Part shown: piece by piece, positions 36,801 through 48,987 of the stretch
How positions within the stretch are numbered: the first letter of the stretch is position 1
Layout: each line of letters begins with the position of its first letter
Assembly (NCBI RefSeq): GCF_034057115.1
Contig: NZ_CP139195.1
Coordinates: 2,666,001-2,730,000 of the forward strand
Origin: Pseudomonas sp. AN-1
Lineage (GTDB): Bacteria; Pseudomonadota; Gammaproteobacteria; Pseudomonadales; Pseudomonadaceae
DNA: 64,000 nucleotides
Direction: 5' to 3'
The notes under the pieces: model-generated
Database searches by the model: none
What the model saw: the letters and a program-made list of their open reading frames with translations, nothing else
What the model was told of the DNA's origin: nothing
Position numbers and translations under genes: made by a program

Positions 36801-37786
36801 GCTGGCTCACTCCGGAAGTGCTCGCCGTGATCGTCGGCGTGCTCAAGGCCATCGTCATCCTGCTCGCCGTGGTGGTCTGCGGCGCCTTCCTCAGCTTCGT
36901 CGAGCGCCGCCTGCTCGGCCTCTGGCAGGACCGCCACGGCCCCAACCGGGTCGGTCCGTTCGGCCTGTTCCAGCTGGCCGCCGACATGCTGAAGATGTTC
37001 TTCAAGGAAGACTGGACCCCGCCGTTCGCCGACAGGCTGATCTTCACCCTGGCGCCGATCGTCGCCATGAGTGCGCTGCTGATCGCCTTCGCGGTGATCC
37101 CGGTGACCGAGACCTGGGGCGTGGCGGACCTGAACATCGGCCTCTTGTTCTTCTTCGCCATGGCCGGCCTGACCGTCTACGCGGTGCTGTTCGCCGGCTG
37201 GTCGAGCAACAACAAGTTCGCCCTGCTCGGCTCGCTGCGCGCCTCGGCGCAGACGCTGTCCTACGAGGTGTTCATGGGCCTGTCGCTGATGGGCATCGTC
37301 GCGCAGGTGGGCTCGTTCAACATGCGCGACATCGTCGACTACCAGGCGCAGAACCTGTGGTTCGTGATCCCGCAGTTCCTCGGCTTCTGCACCTTCTTCA
37401 TCGCCGGCGTGGCGGTGACCCACCGTCACCCGTTCGACCAGCCGGAGGCCGAGCAGGAACTGGCCGACGGCTACCACATCGAGTACGCGGGGATGAAGTG
37501 GGGCATGTTCTTCGTCGGCGAGTACATCGGCATCGTGCTGGTCTCGGCGCTGCTGGTGACCCTGTTCTTCGGCGGCTGGCACGGCCCGTTCGGCATCCTG
37601 CCGCAGCTGTCGTTCGTCTGGTTCGCCCTGAAGACCTGCTTCTTCATCATGCTGTTCATCCTGCTGCGCGCGTCCATCCCGCGCCCGCGCTATGACCAGG
37701 TGATGGCCTTCGGCTGGAAGTTCTGCCTGCCGCTGACCCTGCTCAACCTGCTGGTGACCGGCGCCCTGGTGCTGGCTGCCCAGTAA
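36797..37786 (+). CDS. nuoH: NADH-quinone oxidoreductase subunit H
   Basis: Membrane subunit joining the quinone site to the proton pumps. The 329 residues form about eight transmembrane helices. Seen: [55 protein letters not shown] and the late [18 protein letters not shown]. All are family landmarks. Confidence 0.97.
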   Translation: MSWLTPEVLAVIVGVLKAIVILLAVVVCGAFLSFVERRLLGLWQDRHGPNRVGPFGLFQLAADMLKMFFKEDWTPPFADRLIFTLAPIVAMSALLIAFAVIPVTETWGVADLNIGLLFFFAMAGLTVYAVLFAGWSSNNKFALLGSLRASAQTLSYEVFMGLSLMGIVAQVGSFNMRDIVDYQAQNLWFVIPQFLGFCTFFIAGVAVTHRHPFDQPEAEQELADGYHIEYAGMKWGMFFVGEYIGIVLVSALLVTLFFGGWHGPFGILPQLSFVWFALKTCFFIMLFILLRASIPRPRYDQVMAFGWKFCLPLTLLNLLVTGALVLAAQ

Positions 37787-37800
37787 GGAGAAAACACGCC

Positions 37801-38349
<549 letters not shown>

Positions 38350-38363
38350 AGGACGGAAGAAAG

Positions 38364-38873
38364 ATGGAATTCGCCTTCTACTTCGCCGCCGGGGTGGCCG
38401 TGGCGGCCACCCTGCGGGTGATCACCCACACCAACCCGGTGCACGCGCTGCTCTACCTGGTGGTCTCGCTGCTCGCCGTGTCGATGACCTTCTTCGCCCT
38501 CGGCGCGCCCTTCGCCGGCGTGCTGGAGATCATCGTCTACGCCGGCGCCATCATGGTGCTGTTCGTCTTCGTGGTGATGATGCTCAACCTCGGCCCGGCC
38601 ACCGCCGAGCAGGAGCGCGCGTGGCTGACGCCCGGCGCCTGGGTCGGCCCCGGCCTGCTCTCCGGCGCCCTGCTCGCCCTGCTGCTGTACGTGCTGCTGG
38701 GCGATGCCGGCGGCGCCGCCATCGGCACCGCGACCGTCGACGCCAAGGCGGTCGGCGTCCACCTGTACGGCCCCTACCTGCTGGCGGTAGAGCTGGCCTC
38801 CATGCTGCTGCTGGCAGCGCTGGTCGCCGCCTACCACCTCGGCCGCCCCGAAGCCAAGGAGCCCACCGCATGA
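38364..38873 (+). CDS. nuoJ: NADH-quinone oxidoreductase subunit J
   Basis: Membrane subunit (ND6-like) with five helices, 169 residues. The conserved segment [20 protein letters not shown] contains the pi-bulge helix. Start ATG 38364 with GGAAGAAAG upstream. The stop overlaps nuoK by 4 bp. Confidence 0.95.
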   Translation: MEFAFYFAAGVAVAATLRVITHTNPVHALLYLVVSLLAVSMTFFALGAPFAGVLEIIVYAGAIMVLFVFVVMMLNLGPATAEQERAWLTPGAWVGPGLLSGALLALLLYVLLGDAGGAAIGTATVDAKAVGVHLYGPYLLAVELASMLLLAALVAAYHLGRPEAKEPTA

Positions 38874-39178
38874 ATGCGATTCCCATGGAGCACGGCCTGG
38901 CCCTGGCCGCCGTGCTGTTCAGCCTGGGCCTGGTCGGCCTGATGGTGCGGCGCAACATCCTGTTCGTGCTGATGAGCCTGGAAGTGATGATGAACGCCTG
39001 CGCGCTGGCCTTCGTGGTCGCCGGCAGCCGCTGGATCCAGCCCGACGGGCAGATCCTGTTCATTCTGGTGATCACCCTGGCCGCCGCCGAGGCCAGCATC
39101 GGCCTGGCGATCCTGCTGCAGCTGCATCGCCGCTTCCATACCCTCGATATCGACGCTGCCAGCGAGATGCGCGGATGA
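38870..39178 (+). CDS. nuoK: NADH-quinone oxidoreductase subunit K
   Basis: ND4L-like membrane subunit, 102 residues, three helices. Buried glutamates used in proton transfer are seen in [15 protein letters not shown] and [14 protein letters not shown]. Overlaps with nuoJ and nuoL are both ATGA type. Confidence 0.96.
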   Translation: MNAIPMEHGLALAAVLFSLGLVGLMVRRNILFVLMSLEVMMNACALAFVVAGSRWIQPDGQILFILVITLAAAEASIGLAILLQLHRRFHTLDIDAASEMRG

Positions 39179-41025
39179 ACCTACTATTCCTCACCTGTCT
39201 GTTCCCGCTGCTCGGCTGGCTGCTGCTGGCCTTCTCCCGCGGCCGTCTGTCCGAGAACCTCGCCGCGCTGATCGGCGTCGGCTCGGTGGGCCTGTCGGCG
39301 CTGACCGCCGCCTGGGTCATCTGGCAGTTCAACGTCGCGCCGCCGGAAGGCGGCGTCTACACCCAGCTGCTGTGGCAGTGGATGAACGTCGCCGGCTTCG
39401 CGCCGAACTTCACCCTGTACCTGGACGGTCTGTCGGTCACCATGCTCGGCGTGGTCACCGGCGTCGGCTTCCTGATCCACCTGTTCGCCAGCTGGTACAT
39501 GCGCGGCGAGGAGGGCTACTCGCGCTTCTTCGCCTACACCAACCTGTTCATCGCCAGCATGCTGTTCCTGGTGCTCGGCGACAACCTACTGTTCCTCTAC
39601 TTCGGCTGGGAAGGCGTGGGCCTGTGCTCGTACCTGCTGATCGGCTTCTACTTCAAGGAAGTGAAGAACGGCAACGCGGCGCTCAAGGCGTTCATCGTCA
39701 CCCGCATCGGCGACGTGTTCATGGCCATCGGCCTGTTCATCCTGCTGCTCAACCTCGGCACCCTGAACATCCAGGAGCTGCTGGTGCTGGCGCCGCAGAA
39801 GTACGCGGCCGGTGACACCTGGCTGTGGCTGGCCACCCTGATGCTGCTCGGCGGCGCGGTCGGCAAGTCCGCCCAGCTGCCGCTGCAGACCTGGCTGGCC
39901 GACGCCATGGCCGGCCCGACCCCGGTCTCGGCGCTGATCCACGCGGCGACCATGGTCACCGCCGGCGTCTACCTGATCGCCCGCACCCACGGCCTGTTCC
40001 TGCTCACCCCGGAGATCCTCGAGCTGGTCGGCATCGTCGGCGGCGTGACCCTGGTGCTGGCCGGCTTCGCCGCCCTGGTGCAGACCGACATCAAGCGCAT
40101 CCTCGCCTACTCGACCATGAGCCAGATCGGCTACATGTTCCTCGCCCTCGGCGTCGGCGCCTGGGACGCGGCGATCTTCCACCTGATGACCCACGCGTTC
40201 TTCAAGGCCCTGCTGTTCCTCGCCTCCGGCGCGGTGATCCACGCCTGCCACCACGAGCAGAACATCTTCCGGATGGGCGGCCTGTGGAAGAAGCTGCCGC
40301 TGGCCTATGCCAGCTTCATCGTCGGCGGCGCGGCGCTGGCCGCCCTGCCGCTCTTGACCGCCGGCTTCTACTCCAAGGACGAGATCCTCTGGGAAGCCTT
40401 CGCCAGCGGCCACAGCGGCCTGCTCTACGCGGGTCTCGCCGGTGCCTTCCTGACCTCGATCTACACCTTCCGGCTGATCTTCATCGCCTTCCACGGCGAG
40501 GCGAAGACCGAGGCGCACGCCGGCCATGGCATCGCCCACAACCTGCCGCTGGCGGCGCTGATCGTGCTGTCGACCTTCGTCGGCGCGCTGATCACCCCGC
40601 CGCTGGCCGGCGTGCTGCCGCAGAGCGTCGGCCATGCCGGCGGCGAGGCCAAGCACGGTCTGGAGCTGCTGTCCGGCGCCATCGCGGTGCTCGGCATCGG
40701 CATCGCCGCGCTGCTGTTCCTCGGCCAGCGCCGCCTGGTGACCAGCGTGGCGCAGAGCGCGCCGGGCCGCCTGCTCGGCGCCTGGTGGTATGCGGCCTGG
40801 GGCTTCGACTGGCTGTACGACAAGCTGTTCGTGCAGCCCTACCTGCTGCTCTGCCGCCTGCTCAACCGCGACCCGGTCGACCTCAGCATCGGCCTGCTGC
40901 CGCTGCTCGCCCGCGGCGGCCACTTCGCCCTGCGCCAGAGCCAGACCGGCAACCTGCGCTGGTACGCCACCTCCATCGTCGGCGGGGCCGTGTTCGTGCT
41001 CGCTGCCCTTCTGCTTCTGAATTAA
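39175..41025 (+). CDS. nuoL: NADH-quinone oxidoreductase subunit L
   Basis: Distal antiporter-like proton pump (ND5-like), 616 residues with about 16 helices and the long lateral helix at the C-terminal end. Seen: [17 protein letters not shown] with the key Glu, [20 protein letters not shown] with the key Lys, and [17 protein letters not shown]. The start overlaps nuoK; nuoM follows after 15 bp. Confidence 0.97.
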   Translation: MNLLFLTCLFPLLGWLLLAFSRGRLSENLAALIGVGSVGLSALTAAWVIWQFNVAPPEGGVYTQLLWQWMNVAGFAPNFTLYLDGLSVTMLGVVTGVGFLIHLFASWYMRGEEGYSRFFAYTNLFIASMLFLVLGDNLLFLYFGWEGVGLCSYLLIGFYFKEVKNGNAALKAFIVTRIGDVFMAIGLFILLLNLGTLNIQELLVLAPQKYAAGDTWLWLATLMLLGGAVGKSAQLPLQTWLADAMAGPTPVSALIHAATMVTAGVYLIARTHGLFLLTPEILELVGIVGGVTLVLAGFAALVQTDIKRILAYSTMSQIGYMFLALGVGAWDAAIFHLMTHAFFKALLFLASGAVIHACHHEQNIFRMGGLWKKLPLAYASFIVGGAALAALPLLTAGFYSKDEILWEAFASGHSGLLYAGLAGAFLTSIYTFRLIFIAFHGEAKTEAHAGHGIAHNLPLAALIVLSTFVGALITPPLAGVLPQSVGHAGGEAKHGLELLSGAIAVLGIGIAALLFLGQRRLVTSVAQSAPGRLLGAWWYAAWGFDWLYDKLFVQPYLLLCRLLNRDPVDLSIGLLPLLARGGHFALRQSQTGNLRWYATSIVGGAVFVLAALLLLN

Positions 41026-41040
41026 GGAAAACGGCCCGTC

Positions 41041-42570
41041 ATGATTCTGCCCTGGCTAATCCTGATTCCCTTCATCGGCGGCCTGCTGTGCTGGCAGGCC
41101 GAGCGCTTCGGCGCCGTCCTGCCGCGCTGGATCGCGCTGCTGAGCATGACCCTGCTGCTGGTCCTCGGCCTGTGGCTGTGGGGCAGCGCCGACTTCAGCC
41201 TGGCCCCGGCGCCCGGCGGCGAACTGGCCTGGGCCAGCGAGTTCCAGATCCCGTGGATCGAGCGCTTCGGCATCTCCATCCACCTGGCGCTGGACGGCCT
41301 GTCGGTGCTGATGATCGTGCTCACCGGCCTGCTCGGCGTGCTCTCGGTACTCTGCTCGTGGAAGGAGATCACCAAGCGCGTCGGCTTCTTCCACCTCAAC
41401 CTGCTGTGGATCCTCGGCGCGGTGGTCGGCGTGTTCCTCGCCATCGACCTGTTCCTGTTCTTCTTCTTCTGGGAAATGATGCTGGTGCCGATGTACTTCC
41501 TCATCGCGCTCTGGGGTCATAGCGGCAGCAGCGGCAAGAGCCGCATCACCGCCGCCACCAAGTTCTTCATCTACACCCAGGCCAGCGGCCTGATCATGCT
41601 GGTGGCGATCCTCGCCCTGGCCTTCGTCCACTACAGCCAGAGCGGCGTGCTGACCTTCAGCTACGGCGAACTGCTGCAGACCGAGCTGGCCCCGGGCACC
41701 GAGTACCTGCTGATGCTCGGCTTCTTCGCCGCCTTCGCGGTGAAGTTCCCGGTGGTGCCGGTGCACTCCTGGCTGCCGGACGCCCACGCCCAGGCGCCGA
41801 CCGCAGGCTCCGTGGATCTGGCCGGCATCCTGCTGAAGACCGCCGCCTACGGCCTGATCCGCTTCTGCCTGCCGCTGTTCCCCAACGCCTCGGCGGAGTT
41901 CGCGCCGATCGCCATGGGCCTCGGCGTGTTCGCCATCGGCTACGGTGCGCTGCTGGCCTTCGGCCAGAGCGACATCAAGCGCCTGGTGGCCTACTCCAGC
42001 GTGTCGCACATGGGCTTCGTGCTGATCGCCATCTACTCCGGCAGCCAGCTGGCGCTGCAGGGCGCGGTGGTGCAGATGATCGCCCACGGCCTGTCCGCCG
42101 CGGCGCTGTTCATCCTCTGCGGCCAGCTCTACGAGCGCCTGCACACCCGCGACTTCCGCGCCATGGGCGGCCTGTGGGGGCGCATGCCCTGGCTGCCGGC
42201 GATCAGCCTGTTCTTCGCCGCCGCGGCGCTGGGCCTGCCCGGCACCGGCAACTTCGTCGGCGAGATCCTGATCCTGCTCGGCACCTTCCAGGTACAGCCG
42301 TGGATCGCCGTGCTGGCCACCACCGGCCTGGTGCTGGGCTCGGTCTACTCGCTGTGCATGATCCACCGCGCCTACTTCGGCCCGGCCAAGGCCGAGAGCG
42401 CCCTGCCCGGCCTGAACCTGCGCGAACTGGTCATGGTGCTGGGCCTGGCGGTGCTGCTGATCCTGCTCGGCGTCTACCCGCAGCCGGTGCTCGATACCTC
42501 GGCCGCCAGCATGCAGGGCGTGCAGCACTGGCTGGGCGCCGCCTCTTCCCAACTCGAATCGGCCCGGTAA
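41041..42570 (+). CDS. nuoM: NADH-quinone oxidoreductase subunit M
   Basis: ND4-like proton-pumping subunit, 509 residues, about 14 helices. Landmarks: [19 protein letters not shown] with the key Glu, [20 protein letters not shown] with the key Lys, and [26 protein letters not shown] precedes ATG 41041. Confidence 0.97.
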   Translation: MILPWLILIPFIGGLLCWQAERFGAVLPRWIALLSMTLLLVLGLWLWGSADFSLAPAPGGELAWASEFQIPWIERFGISIHLALDGLSVLMIVLTGLLGVLSVLCSWKEITKRVGFFHLNLLWILGAVVGVFLAIDLFLFFFFWEMMLVPMYFLIALWGHSGSSGKSRITAATKFFIYTQASGLIMLVAILALAFVHYSQSGVLTFSYGELLQTELAPGTEYLLMLGFFAAFAVKFPVVPVHSWLPDAHAQAPTAGSVDLAGILLKTAAYGLIRFCLPLFPNASAEFAPIAMGLGVFAIGYGALLAFGQSDIKRLVAYSSVSHMGFVLIAIYSGSQLALQGAVVQMIAHGLSAAALFILCGQLYERLHTRDFRAMGGLWGRMPWLPAISLFFAAAALGLPGTGNFVGEILILLGTFQVQPWIAVLATTGLVLGSVYSLCMIHRAYFGPAKAESALPGLNLRELVMVLGLAVLLILLGVYPQPVLDTSAASMQGVQHWLGAASSQLESAR

Positions 42571-42578
42571 GTCACGTC

Positions 42579-44036
42579 ATGGAATTCACCACTCAACACC
42601 TGACCGCCCTGCTGCCGCTGCTGGTCACCGGCGCCACCGCCGTCATCGTCATGCTGGCGATCGCCTGGAAGCGCCACCACGGGCAGACCTTCCTGCTCTC
42701 GGTGGCCGGCCTCAACCTGGCCCTGCTGGCGATCCTCCCCGCCCTCGGCGTGACGCCGCTGGAAGTCACTCCGCTGCTGCGCGTCGACAGCTTCGCCCTC
42801 TACTACAGCGCACTGATCATCGCCGCCACCCTGGCCTGCCTGACCCTGACCCACGCCTACCTCGGCGGCGCGTCGGGCAAGGGCTACCCGGGCAACCGCG
42901 AGGAGCTGTACCTGCTGATGCTGCTGGCCTGCGCCGGCGGCATCGTGCTGGTCAGCGCTCAGCACCTGGCCGGCCTGTTCATCGGCCTGGAGCTGCTGTC
43001 GGTGCCGACCTACGGCCTGATCGCCTACGCCTTCTTCAACCGCCGCTCGCTGGAAGCCGGCATCAAGTACATGGTGCTGTCGGCCGCGGGCTCGGCCTTC
43101 CTGCTGTTCGGCATGGCCCTGCTGTACGCCGAGTCCGGCAGCCTGAGCTTCGCCGGCATCGGCGCCTCGCTGGCCGCCGATGGCCTCGGCCAGCTGGTGC
43201 AGATCGGCGTCGGCATGATGCTGATCGGCCTGGCGTTCAAGCTGTCGCTGGCGCCCTTCCACCTGTGGACTCCGGACGTCTACGAGGGCGCCCCGGCGCC
43301 GGTGTCGGCGTTCCTCGCCACCGCCAGCAAGGTCGCCGTGTTCGCCGTGCTGCTGCGTCTGTACCAGGTGTCGCCGGCCTTCGCCGACGGCTGGCTGGGC
43401 CAGCTGCTCAGCCTGCTGGCGATCGCCTCGATCCTGGTCGGCAACCTGCTGGCGCTGCTGCAGAGCAACCTCAAGCGCCTGCTCGGCTACTCGTCGATCG
43501 CCCACTTCGGCTACCTGCTGATCGCCCTGATCGCCAGCAAGGGCATCGCCAGCGAGGCCATCGGCGTCTACCTGTTCACCTACGTGCTGACCAGCCTGGG
43601 CGCCTTCGGGGTGATCACCCTGATGTCCACCCCCTACCAGGGCCGCGACACCGACGCGCTGTTCGAGTACCGCGGCCTGTTCTGGCGCCGCCCGTACCTG
43701 ACCGCGGTGCTGGCGGTGATGATGCTGTCGCTGGCCGGCATCCCGCTGACCGCCGGCTTCATCGGCAAGTTCTACGTGGTCGCCGCCGGCGTCGAGAACC
43801 AGCAGTGGTGGCTGCTCGGCGCGCTGATCCTCGGCAGCGCCATCGCCGTGTACTACTACCTGCGGGTGATGGTCAGCCTGTTCCTGGTCGAGCCCAGCCT
43901 GCAGCGCCGCGATGCGCCGCAGCACTGGGCCCAGCAGACCGGCGGCGTCATGCTGCTGGCGGTGGCCGGCCTGACCCTGCTGCTCGGCGTCTACCCGCAG
44001 CCGCTGCTGGCGCTGGTGCAGAACGTCGGCTTCTGA
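42579..44036 (+). CDS. nuoN: NADH-quinone oxidoreductase subunit N
   Basis: ND2-like proton-pumping subunit, 485 residues, about 14 helices. Landmarks: [20 protein letters not shown] with the key Glu, [20 protein letters not shown] with the key Lys, and [18 protein letters not shown]. It is the last gene of the operon, 18 bp before the terminator. Confidence 0.97.
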   Translation: MEFTTQHLTALLPLLVTGATAVIVMLAIAWKRHHGQTFLLSVAGLNLALLAILPALGVTPLEVTPLLRVDSFALYYSALIIAATLACLTLTHAYLGGASGKGYPGNREELYLLMLLACAGGIVLVSAQHLAGLFIGLELLSVPTYGLIAYAFFNRRSLEAGIKYMVLSAAGSAFLLFGMALLYAESGSLSFAGIGASLAADGLGQLVQIGVGMMLIGLAFKLSLAPFHLWTPDVYEGAPAPVSAFLATASKVAVFAVLLRLYQVSPAFADGWLGQLLSLLAIASILVGNLLALLQSNLKRLLGYSSIAHFGYLLIALIASKGIASEAIGVYLFTYVLTSLGAFGVITLMSTPYQGRDTDALFEYRGLFWRRPYLTAVLAVMMLSLAGIPLTAGFIGKFYVVAAGVENQQWWLLGALILGSAIAVYYYLRVMVSLFLVEPSLQRRDAPQHWAQQTGGVMLLAVAGLTLLLGVYPQPLLALVQNVGF

Positions 44037-44054
44037 CGGGAACTGCGGACGTGA

Positions 44055-44088
44055 AAAAGCCGGTCGGGGCAACCCGACCGGCTTTTTT
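44055..44088 (+). terminator. Terminator of the nuo operon
   Basis: AAAAGCCGGTCGGG-GCAA-CCCGACCGGCTTTT is a perfect 14-bp stem with a GCAA tetraloop and a T-run. Confidence 0.95.
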
Positions 44089-44198
44089 GTTTACGCAAAG
44101 ATACGCCCGTCACGCCCCTCCCTCCCCCGGACCCGCCCCCTCCGGCCCCCGCCTTGCGCGATCCGCGATCCTCTTCTTTTCTCCATCTTGATGCTTTC

Positions 44199-44227
44199 TT
44201 GATACGGCGCGCCGCAGTCTTTAGACC
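44199..44227 (+). promoter_or_regulatory. Weak candidate promoter of the kdp operon
   Basis: TTGATA (44199-44204), a 17-nt spacer, TAGACC (44222-44227). A T-rich stretch with repeated CTTGAT lies just upstream (44172-44204), where a KdpE site would be expected. The -10 is poor, so this is only a pointer. Confidence 0.3.
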
Positions 44228-44288
44228 GTCTTGAGGCGCATCTGCCGACACTTACGCCATCGGTTCCGTATCCGCGAAGGAGAAGGTG

Positions 44289-44387
44289 ATGGACGCTGTG
44301 TATCTGACGCTCGCCGGGCTGTGCTGGCTGGCGATCTACGCCCTGGCCAGGGGCTGCCGACGGCTGCAGCCGGGAGGCCGCCCATGA
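44289..44387 (+). CDS. Small membrane ORF before kdpF, unknown
   Basis: A 32-codon ORF starting [20 protein letters not shown] and ending [24 protein letters not shown] immediately before the ATG is a strong ribosome-binding site. It has one hydrophobic helix followed by a basic, Pro/Gly tail, predicting a single-span inner-membrane peptide. Its stop overlaps the kdpF ATG (ATGA), just as kdpF overlaps kdpA. It is not KdpF, which follows directly. I have a vague memory of similar tiny ORFs before kdp genes in other proteobacteria but cannot confirm it. It might be a KdpF-like stabiliser or a translation-coupling leader. Confidence 0.65.
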   Translation: MDAVYLTLAGLCWLAIYALARGCRRLQPGGRP

Positions 44388-44476
44388 ATGGCTGGGAAAT
44401 GCTGGCCGCCCTGCTCGCCGCGGGGCTGCTGATCTATCTCGTCGCCGCGCTGCTGCGCCCGGAGGATTTCTCATGA
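44384..44476 (+). CDS. kdpF: KdpF, small subunit of the K+-transporting ATPase
   Basis: A 30-residue single-span peptide that stabilises the KdpABC complex. The sequence begins [20 protein letters not shown] and ends with [10 protein letters not shown], the usual KdpF C-terminus (LLRP-D/E-x-F). It overlaps the preceding small ORF and kdpA by ATGA at both ends. Confidence 0.9.
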   Translation: MNGWEMLAALLAAGLLIYLVAALLRPEDFS

Positions 44477-46269
44477 CTGCCTCCGCCTGGCTGCAACTGG
44501 CGGCCTTCCTGGCCGTGCTGCTGGTCCTCGCCTGGCCGCTGGCGCGTCTGCTCGATGGCGTGCTGGAGGGCCGCTACGCACCACTGCGCCGCCTGGAGGC
44601 GCCATTGTTCCGCCTCGCCGGGGTGCGCGCCGAACAGGAGGCCGGCTGGCTGCGCTATACCGTCGGCCTGCTGATCTTCAACGGCCTCGGCGTGCTGGCC
44701 GTCTACGCCCTGCAGCGCCTGCAGGGCGTGCTGCCGCTCAACCCGCAGGACATGGCCGCGGTGACACCCGACTCGGCCTTTAACACGGCGATCAGCTTCG
44801 TCACCAACACCAACTGGCAGGGCTACGGCGGCGAGACCACCATGAGCTACCTGACCCAGATGCTCGGGCTGGCGGTGCAGAACTTCCTCTCTGCCGCCAC
44901 CGGCATCGCCGTGGTGGTGGCGCTGGTGCGCGGCTTCGCGCGCCACTCGGCGCAGGCCATCGGCAACGTCTGGGTGGACCTGACCCGCATCACCCTGTGG
45001 GTGCTGCTGCCGCTGTCCTTCCTGCTGGCGCTGGTCCTCGCCGGCCAGGGGGTGATCCAGAACTTCGCGCCCTACGTCGAGGCGCAAACGGTCGAGGCGC
45101 AGCACTGGCAGCACCCCAGACTCGACGCCGACGGCCAGCCGCTCATGGACGCCCAGGGCCAGCCGCTGCTGGAAGAGCAGACCAGCCGGACCCAGACCCT
45201 GGCCATGGGCCCGGTGGCCTCGCAACTGGCGATCAAGATGCTCGGCACCAACGGCGGCGGCTTCTTCAACGCCAACTCGGCGCATCCCTACGAGAACCCC
45301 ACCCCGCTGAGCAACTTCCTGCAGATGCTGGCGATCTTCCTGATTCCCACGGCGCTGTGCTTCCTGTTCGGCCGCATGGTCGGCGACGCACGCCAGGGCT
45401 GGGCGGTGCTGGCGGCGATGACCGCGTTGTTCGTCGCCTTCGCCATCCCCGCCACCGTCTTCGAGCAGCAGGGCAACCCGGCGTTCGCCGCCTTCGGCGT
45501 CGACCAGGCCGCCAGTGCCACGCAGTCCGGCGGCAACATGGAGGGCAAGGAGACCCGTTTCGGCATCCACGCCTCCACGCTGTTCGCCACCGTCACCACC
45601 GCCGCCTCCTGCGGTGCGGTGAACTCGATGCACGACAGCTACACCCCGCTGGGCGGCGCGGTGCCGCTGGTGCTGATGCAACTGGGCGAGGTGGTGTTCG
45701 GCGGGGTCGGCTCCGGCCTGTACGGCATGCTGGTGTTCGCCGTCATGGCGGTGTTCATCGCCGGCCTGATGATCGGCCGCACCCCCGAGTACCTCGGCAA
45801 GAAGATCGAGGCGCACGAGATGAAGATGGTGTCCATCGCCATCCTGGCGACACCCCTGCTGGTGCTGGCCGGCACCGCCGTGGCGGTGCTCGCCGAACCC
45901 GGTCGCGCCGGCATCCTCAACCCCGGGGCGCACGGCTTCTCGGAAATCCTCTACGCCTTCTCCTCGGCCGCCAACAACAACGGCAGCGCCTTCGCCGGCC
46001 TGTCGGCGAACAGCCCCTTCTACAACGTGGCCCTCGGCCTGGCCATGTGGTTCGGCCGCTTCGCCGTGATCGTCGCGGTGCTGGCCATGGCCGGCTCGCT
46101 GGCGGCCAAGAAGCGCATCGCCGCCACCGGCGGCACCCTGCCCACCCATGGCCCGCTGTTCGTGACCCTGCTGATCGGTACCGTGCTGCTGGTCGGCCTG
46201 CTCAACTACGTGCCCGCCCTGGCCCTTGGCCCGGTGATCGAGCACCTGACGCTGTGGAGCGTGCAATGA
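44473..46269 (+). CDS. kdpA: K+-transporting ATPase subunit A
   Basis: K+-binding channel-like subunit of the KdpFABC pump (superfamily of K+ transporters with four pore loops). The 598 residues have about ten transmembrane helices. Pore-loop segments are seen in [59 protein letters not shown] and [16 protein letters not shown]. The asparagine- and glycine-rich loops are typical. Overlaps kdpF and kdpB. Confidence 0.97.
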   Translation: MTASAWLQLAAFLAVLLVLAWPLARLLDGVLEGRYAPLRRLEAPLFRLAGVRAEQEAGWLRYTVGLLIFNGLGVLAVYALQRLQGVLPLNPQDMAAVTPDSAFNTAISFVTNTNWQGYGGETTMSYLTQMLGLAVQNFLSAATGIAVVVALVRGFARHSAQAIGNVWVDLTRITLWVLLPLSFLLALVLAGQGVIQNFAPYVEAQTVEAQHWQHPRLDADGQPLMDAQGQPLLEEQTSRTQTLAMGPVASQLAIKMLGTNGGGFFNANSAHPYENPTPLSNFLQMLAIFLIPTALCFLFGRMVGDARQGWAVLAAMTALFVAFAIPATVFEQQGNPAFAAFGVDQAASATQSGGNMEGKETRFGIHASTLFATVTTAASCGAVNSMHDSYTPLGGAVPLVLMQLGEVVFGGVGSGLYGMLVFAVMAVFIAGLMIGRTPEYLGKKIEAHEMKMVSIAILATPLLVLAGTAVAVLAEPGRAGILNPGAHGFSEILYAFSSAANNNGSAFAGLSANSPFYNVALGLAMWFGRFAVIVAVLAMAGSLAAKKRIAATGGTLPTHGPLFVTLLIGTVLLVGLLNYVPALALGPVIEHLTLWSVQ

Positions 46270-48329
46270 GTCGCCAATCCCTGTCCCTGTTCGATCCGGC
46301 GCTGATCCGGCCGGCCCTGCTCGACGCCTTCGGCAAGCTGGACCCGCGCGTGCAGTGGCGCAACCCGGTGATGTTCGTCGTCTACGTCGGCAGCCTGTTC
46401 TGCACTCTCCTGGCGCTGACCGAGCGCGAGCCGTTCGGCATCGCCGTGGCGCTGTGGCTGTGGTTCACCGTGCTGTTCGCCAACTTCGCCGAGGCGCTGG
46501 CCGAAGGCCGCAGCAAGGCGCAAGCCGCCTCGCTGCGCGGTCTGAAGAAGAAGACCCTGGCCAAGAAGTTTGGCGACTACCGCCCCGGCGATGAGCGCAG
46601 CCCGCTGCGCTGGCAGTCGGTGGAGGCGGACAGCCTGCGCAAGGGCGACCTGATCCTGATCGAGGCCGGCGACACCATCGCCGCCGACGGCGAGGTGATC
46701 GACGGCGTCGCCTCGGTGGACGAGAGCGCCATCACCGGCGAATCCGCCCCGGTGATCCGCGAGTCCGGCGGCGACTTCTCCGCGGTGACCGGCGGCACCC
46801 GCGTGCTCTCCGACTGGATCGTGGTGCGCGTGACGGTGAACCCCGGCGAGACCTTCGTCGACCGCATGATCGCCATGGTGGAGAACGCCAAGCGGCAGAA
46901 GACCCCCAACGAGATCGCCCTGACCATCCTGCTGGTGGCGCTGACCATCGTGTTCCTCGGCGTGGTGGCGACCCTGCTGCCGTTCTCGATGTTCGGCGTG
47001 CAGACCGCCGGCGCCGGCCAGCCGGTCGGCCTGGTGGTGCTGGTGGCCCTGCTGGTGTGCCTGATCCCGACCACAATCGCCGGCCTGCTCAGCGCCATCG
47101 GCGTGGCCGGCATGAGCCGGATGATGCAGGCCAACGTGATCGCCACCTCCGGACGCGCGGTCGAGGCGGCCGGCGACGTCGACGTCCTGCTGCTCGACAA
47201 GACCGGCACCATCACCCTCGGCAACCGCCAGGCCAGCGCCTTCCTCCCCGCGCCAGGGGTGAAGGAGGCCGAACTGGCGGACGCCGCGCAGCTGGCCTCG
47301 CTGGCCGACGAGACCCCCGAGGGGCGCAGCATAGTCGTGCTGGCCAAGCACAAGTTCAACCTGCGCGAGCGCGACCTCACCGCGCTCGGCGCGCAGTTCG
47401 TGCACTTCACCGCGCAGACCCGCATGAGCGGCGTCGACCTGCCGCAGCAGCGCACGCTGCGCAAGGGCGCCGCCGAGGCCATCCGCCGCCACGTCGAGGC
47501 GCTGGGCGGCAGCTTTCCCGCGGCCCTGCAGGCCACGGTGGACGAGGTGTCGCGGCGCGGCAGCACGCCGCTGGTGGTCGCCGACGGCACCCGCCCGCTC
47601 GGCGTCGTCGAGCTCAAGGACATCGTCAAGGGCGGCATCAAGGAGCGCTTCGCCGAGCTGCGCCGCATGGGCATCAAGACGGTGATGGTGACCGGCGACA
47701 ATCCGCTGACCGCCGCCGCCATCGCCGCCGAGGCAGGGGTCGACGACTTCCTCGCCGAAGCCACCCCGGAGGCCAAGCTCAAGCTGATCCGCAGCCACCA
47801 GGGCCAGGGCAAGCTGGTGGCGATGACCGGCGACGGCACCAACGACGCGCCGGCGCTGGCTCAGGCCGACGTGGCGGTGGCGATGAACACCGGCACCCAG
47901 GCCGCCAAGGAGGCGGGCAACATGGTCGACCTGGACAGCAACCCGACCAAGCTGATCGAGATCGTCGAAACCGGCAAGCAGATGCTGATGACCCGCGGCT
48001 CGCTGACCACCTTCAGCGTCGCCAACGACCTGGCCAAGTACTTCGCCATCATCCCGGCCGCCTTCGTCGGCACCTACCCGCAGTTGGCGGCGCTCAACGT
48101 GATGGGCCTGAGCACGCCGACCTCGGCGATCCTCTCGGCGGTGATCTTCAACGCGCTGATCATAGTCGCGCTGATCCCGCTGGCCCTCAAGGGCGTGCCC
48201 TATCGCGCGGTGGGCGCCGCCGCCCTGCTGCGCCGCAACCTGCTGATCTACGGCCTCGGCGGAGTGCTCGTGCCCTTCGTCGGCATCAAGGTCATCGACC
48301 TGGCCCTGACCGCCGTCGGCCTGGCCTGA
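46266..48329 (+). CDS. kdpB: K+-transporting ATPase subunit B (P-type ATPase)
   Basis: P-type ATPase that energises K+ uptake. The 687 residues include the actuator TGES at 157-160, the phosphorylated Asp311 in [13 protein letters not shown], nucleotide-binding residues around KGAAEAI, the hinge motif [20 protein letters not shown], and seven predicted membrane helices. ATG 46266 ([15 protein letters not shown]) overlaps the kdpA stop. Confidence 0.97.
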   Translation: MSRQSLSLFDPALIRPALLDAFGKLDPRVQWRNPVMFVVYVGSLFCTLLALTEREPFGIAVALWLWFTVLFANFAEALAEGRSKAQAASLRGLKKKTLAKKFGDYRPGDERSPLRWQSVEADSLRKGDLILIEAGDTIAADGEVIDGVASVDESAITGESAPVIRESGGDFSAVTGGTRVLSDWIVVRVTVNPGETFVDRMIAMVENAKRQKTPNEIALTILLVALTIVFLGVVATLLPFSMFGVQTAGAGQPVGLVVLVALLVCLIPTTIAGLLSAIGVAGMSRMMQANVIATSGRAVEAAGDVDVLLLDKTGTITLGNRQASAFLPAPGVKEAELADAAQLASLADETPEGRSIVVLAKHKFNLRERDLTALGAQFVHFTAQTRMSGVDLPQQRTLRKGAAEAIRRHVEALGGSFPAALQATVDEVSRRGSTPLVVADGTRPLGVVELKDIVKGGIKERFAELRRMGIKTVMVTGDNPLTAAAIAAEAGVDDFLAEATPEAKLKLIRSHQGQGKLVAMTGDGTNDAPALAQADVAVAMNTGTQAAKEAGNMVDLDSNPTKLIEIVETGKQMLMTRGSLTTFSVANDLAKYFAIIPAAFVGTYPQLAALNVMGLSTPTSAILSAVIFNALIIVALIPLALKGVPYRAVGAAALLRRNLLIYGLGGVLVPFVGIKVIDLALTAVGLA

Positions 48330-48344
48330 CCAAAGGAGTCCACC

Positions 48345-48983
48345 ATGTCCCATCCGCATCTCGCCTCCCAACCCGAGCTCACGACCGGCACCCAGGCCGC
48401 GGCGAGCGAGGGCCTGCTGCGCCCGGCGCTGACCCTGTTCATCCTGCTCACGCTGCTGACCGGGCTGCTCTACCCGCTGGCCGTCACCGGCATCGCCCAG
48501 CAGGCGTTCCCGGCGGCCGCCAACGGCAGCCTGATCGTGCGCGACGGCAAGGTGCTCGGCTCGCCGCTGATCGGCCAGGCCTTCAGCGCCCCCCGCTACT
48601 TCTGGGGCCGCCCCTCGGCGACCGCGCCGACGGCCTACAACGCCAGCGCCTCCGGCGGCTCCAACCTCGGCCCACTCAATCCAGCGCTGGCCGAAGCCGT
48701 CGCCGCGCGCGTTTCCGCCCTGCGCGCCGCCGACCCCGGCAACAACGCGCCGGTGCCGGTGGACCTGGTCACCGCCTCGGCCAGCGGCCTCGACCCACAC
48801 ATCAGCCGCGCCGCGGCCGACTATCAACTGGCCCGCGTCGCCAGGGCGCGCGGCCTGTCGGAGGAGTTGGTGCGCACGCTGCTGGAGCAGCATACCGAGG
48901 GCCGCTGGCTGGGCTTTCTCGGCGAGCCGCGGGTCAACGTGCTGCTGCTGAACCTGGCGCTCGATGCCCAGACGGGGAACTGA
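48345..48983 (+). CDS. kdpC: K+-transporting ATPase subunit C
   Basis: Single-span subunit that acts with KdpB. The 212 residues have one membrane helix ([19 protein letters not shown]) and then the family region [65 protein letters not shown] precedes the ATG. The N-terminus ([19 protein letters not shown]) is a little longer than in E. coli. Confidence 0.95.
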   Translation: MSHPHLASQPELTTGTQAAASEGLLRPALTLFILLTLLTGLLYPLAVTGIAQQAFPAAANGSLIVRDGKVLGSPLIGQAFSAPRYFWGRPSATAPTAYNASASGGSNLGPLNPALAEAVAARVSALRAADPGNNAPVPVDLVTASASGLDPHISRAAADYQLARVARARGLSEELVRTLLEQHTEGRWLGFLGEPRVNVLLLNLALDAQTGN

Positions 48984-48987
48984 GCGC

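Noticed and set aside
44997-46265. A 420-codon extension of KdpB upstream
   Set aside because: It reads out of frame through kdpA as an Arg/Ala/Gly-rich shadow; KdpB starts at 46266 with the proper MSRQ N-terminus.
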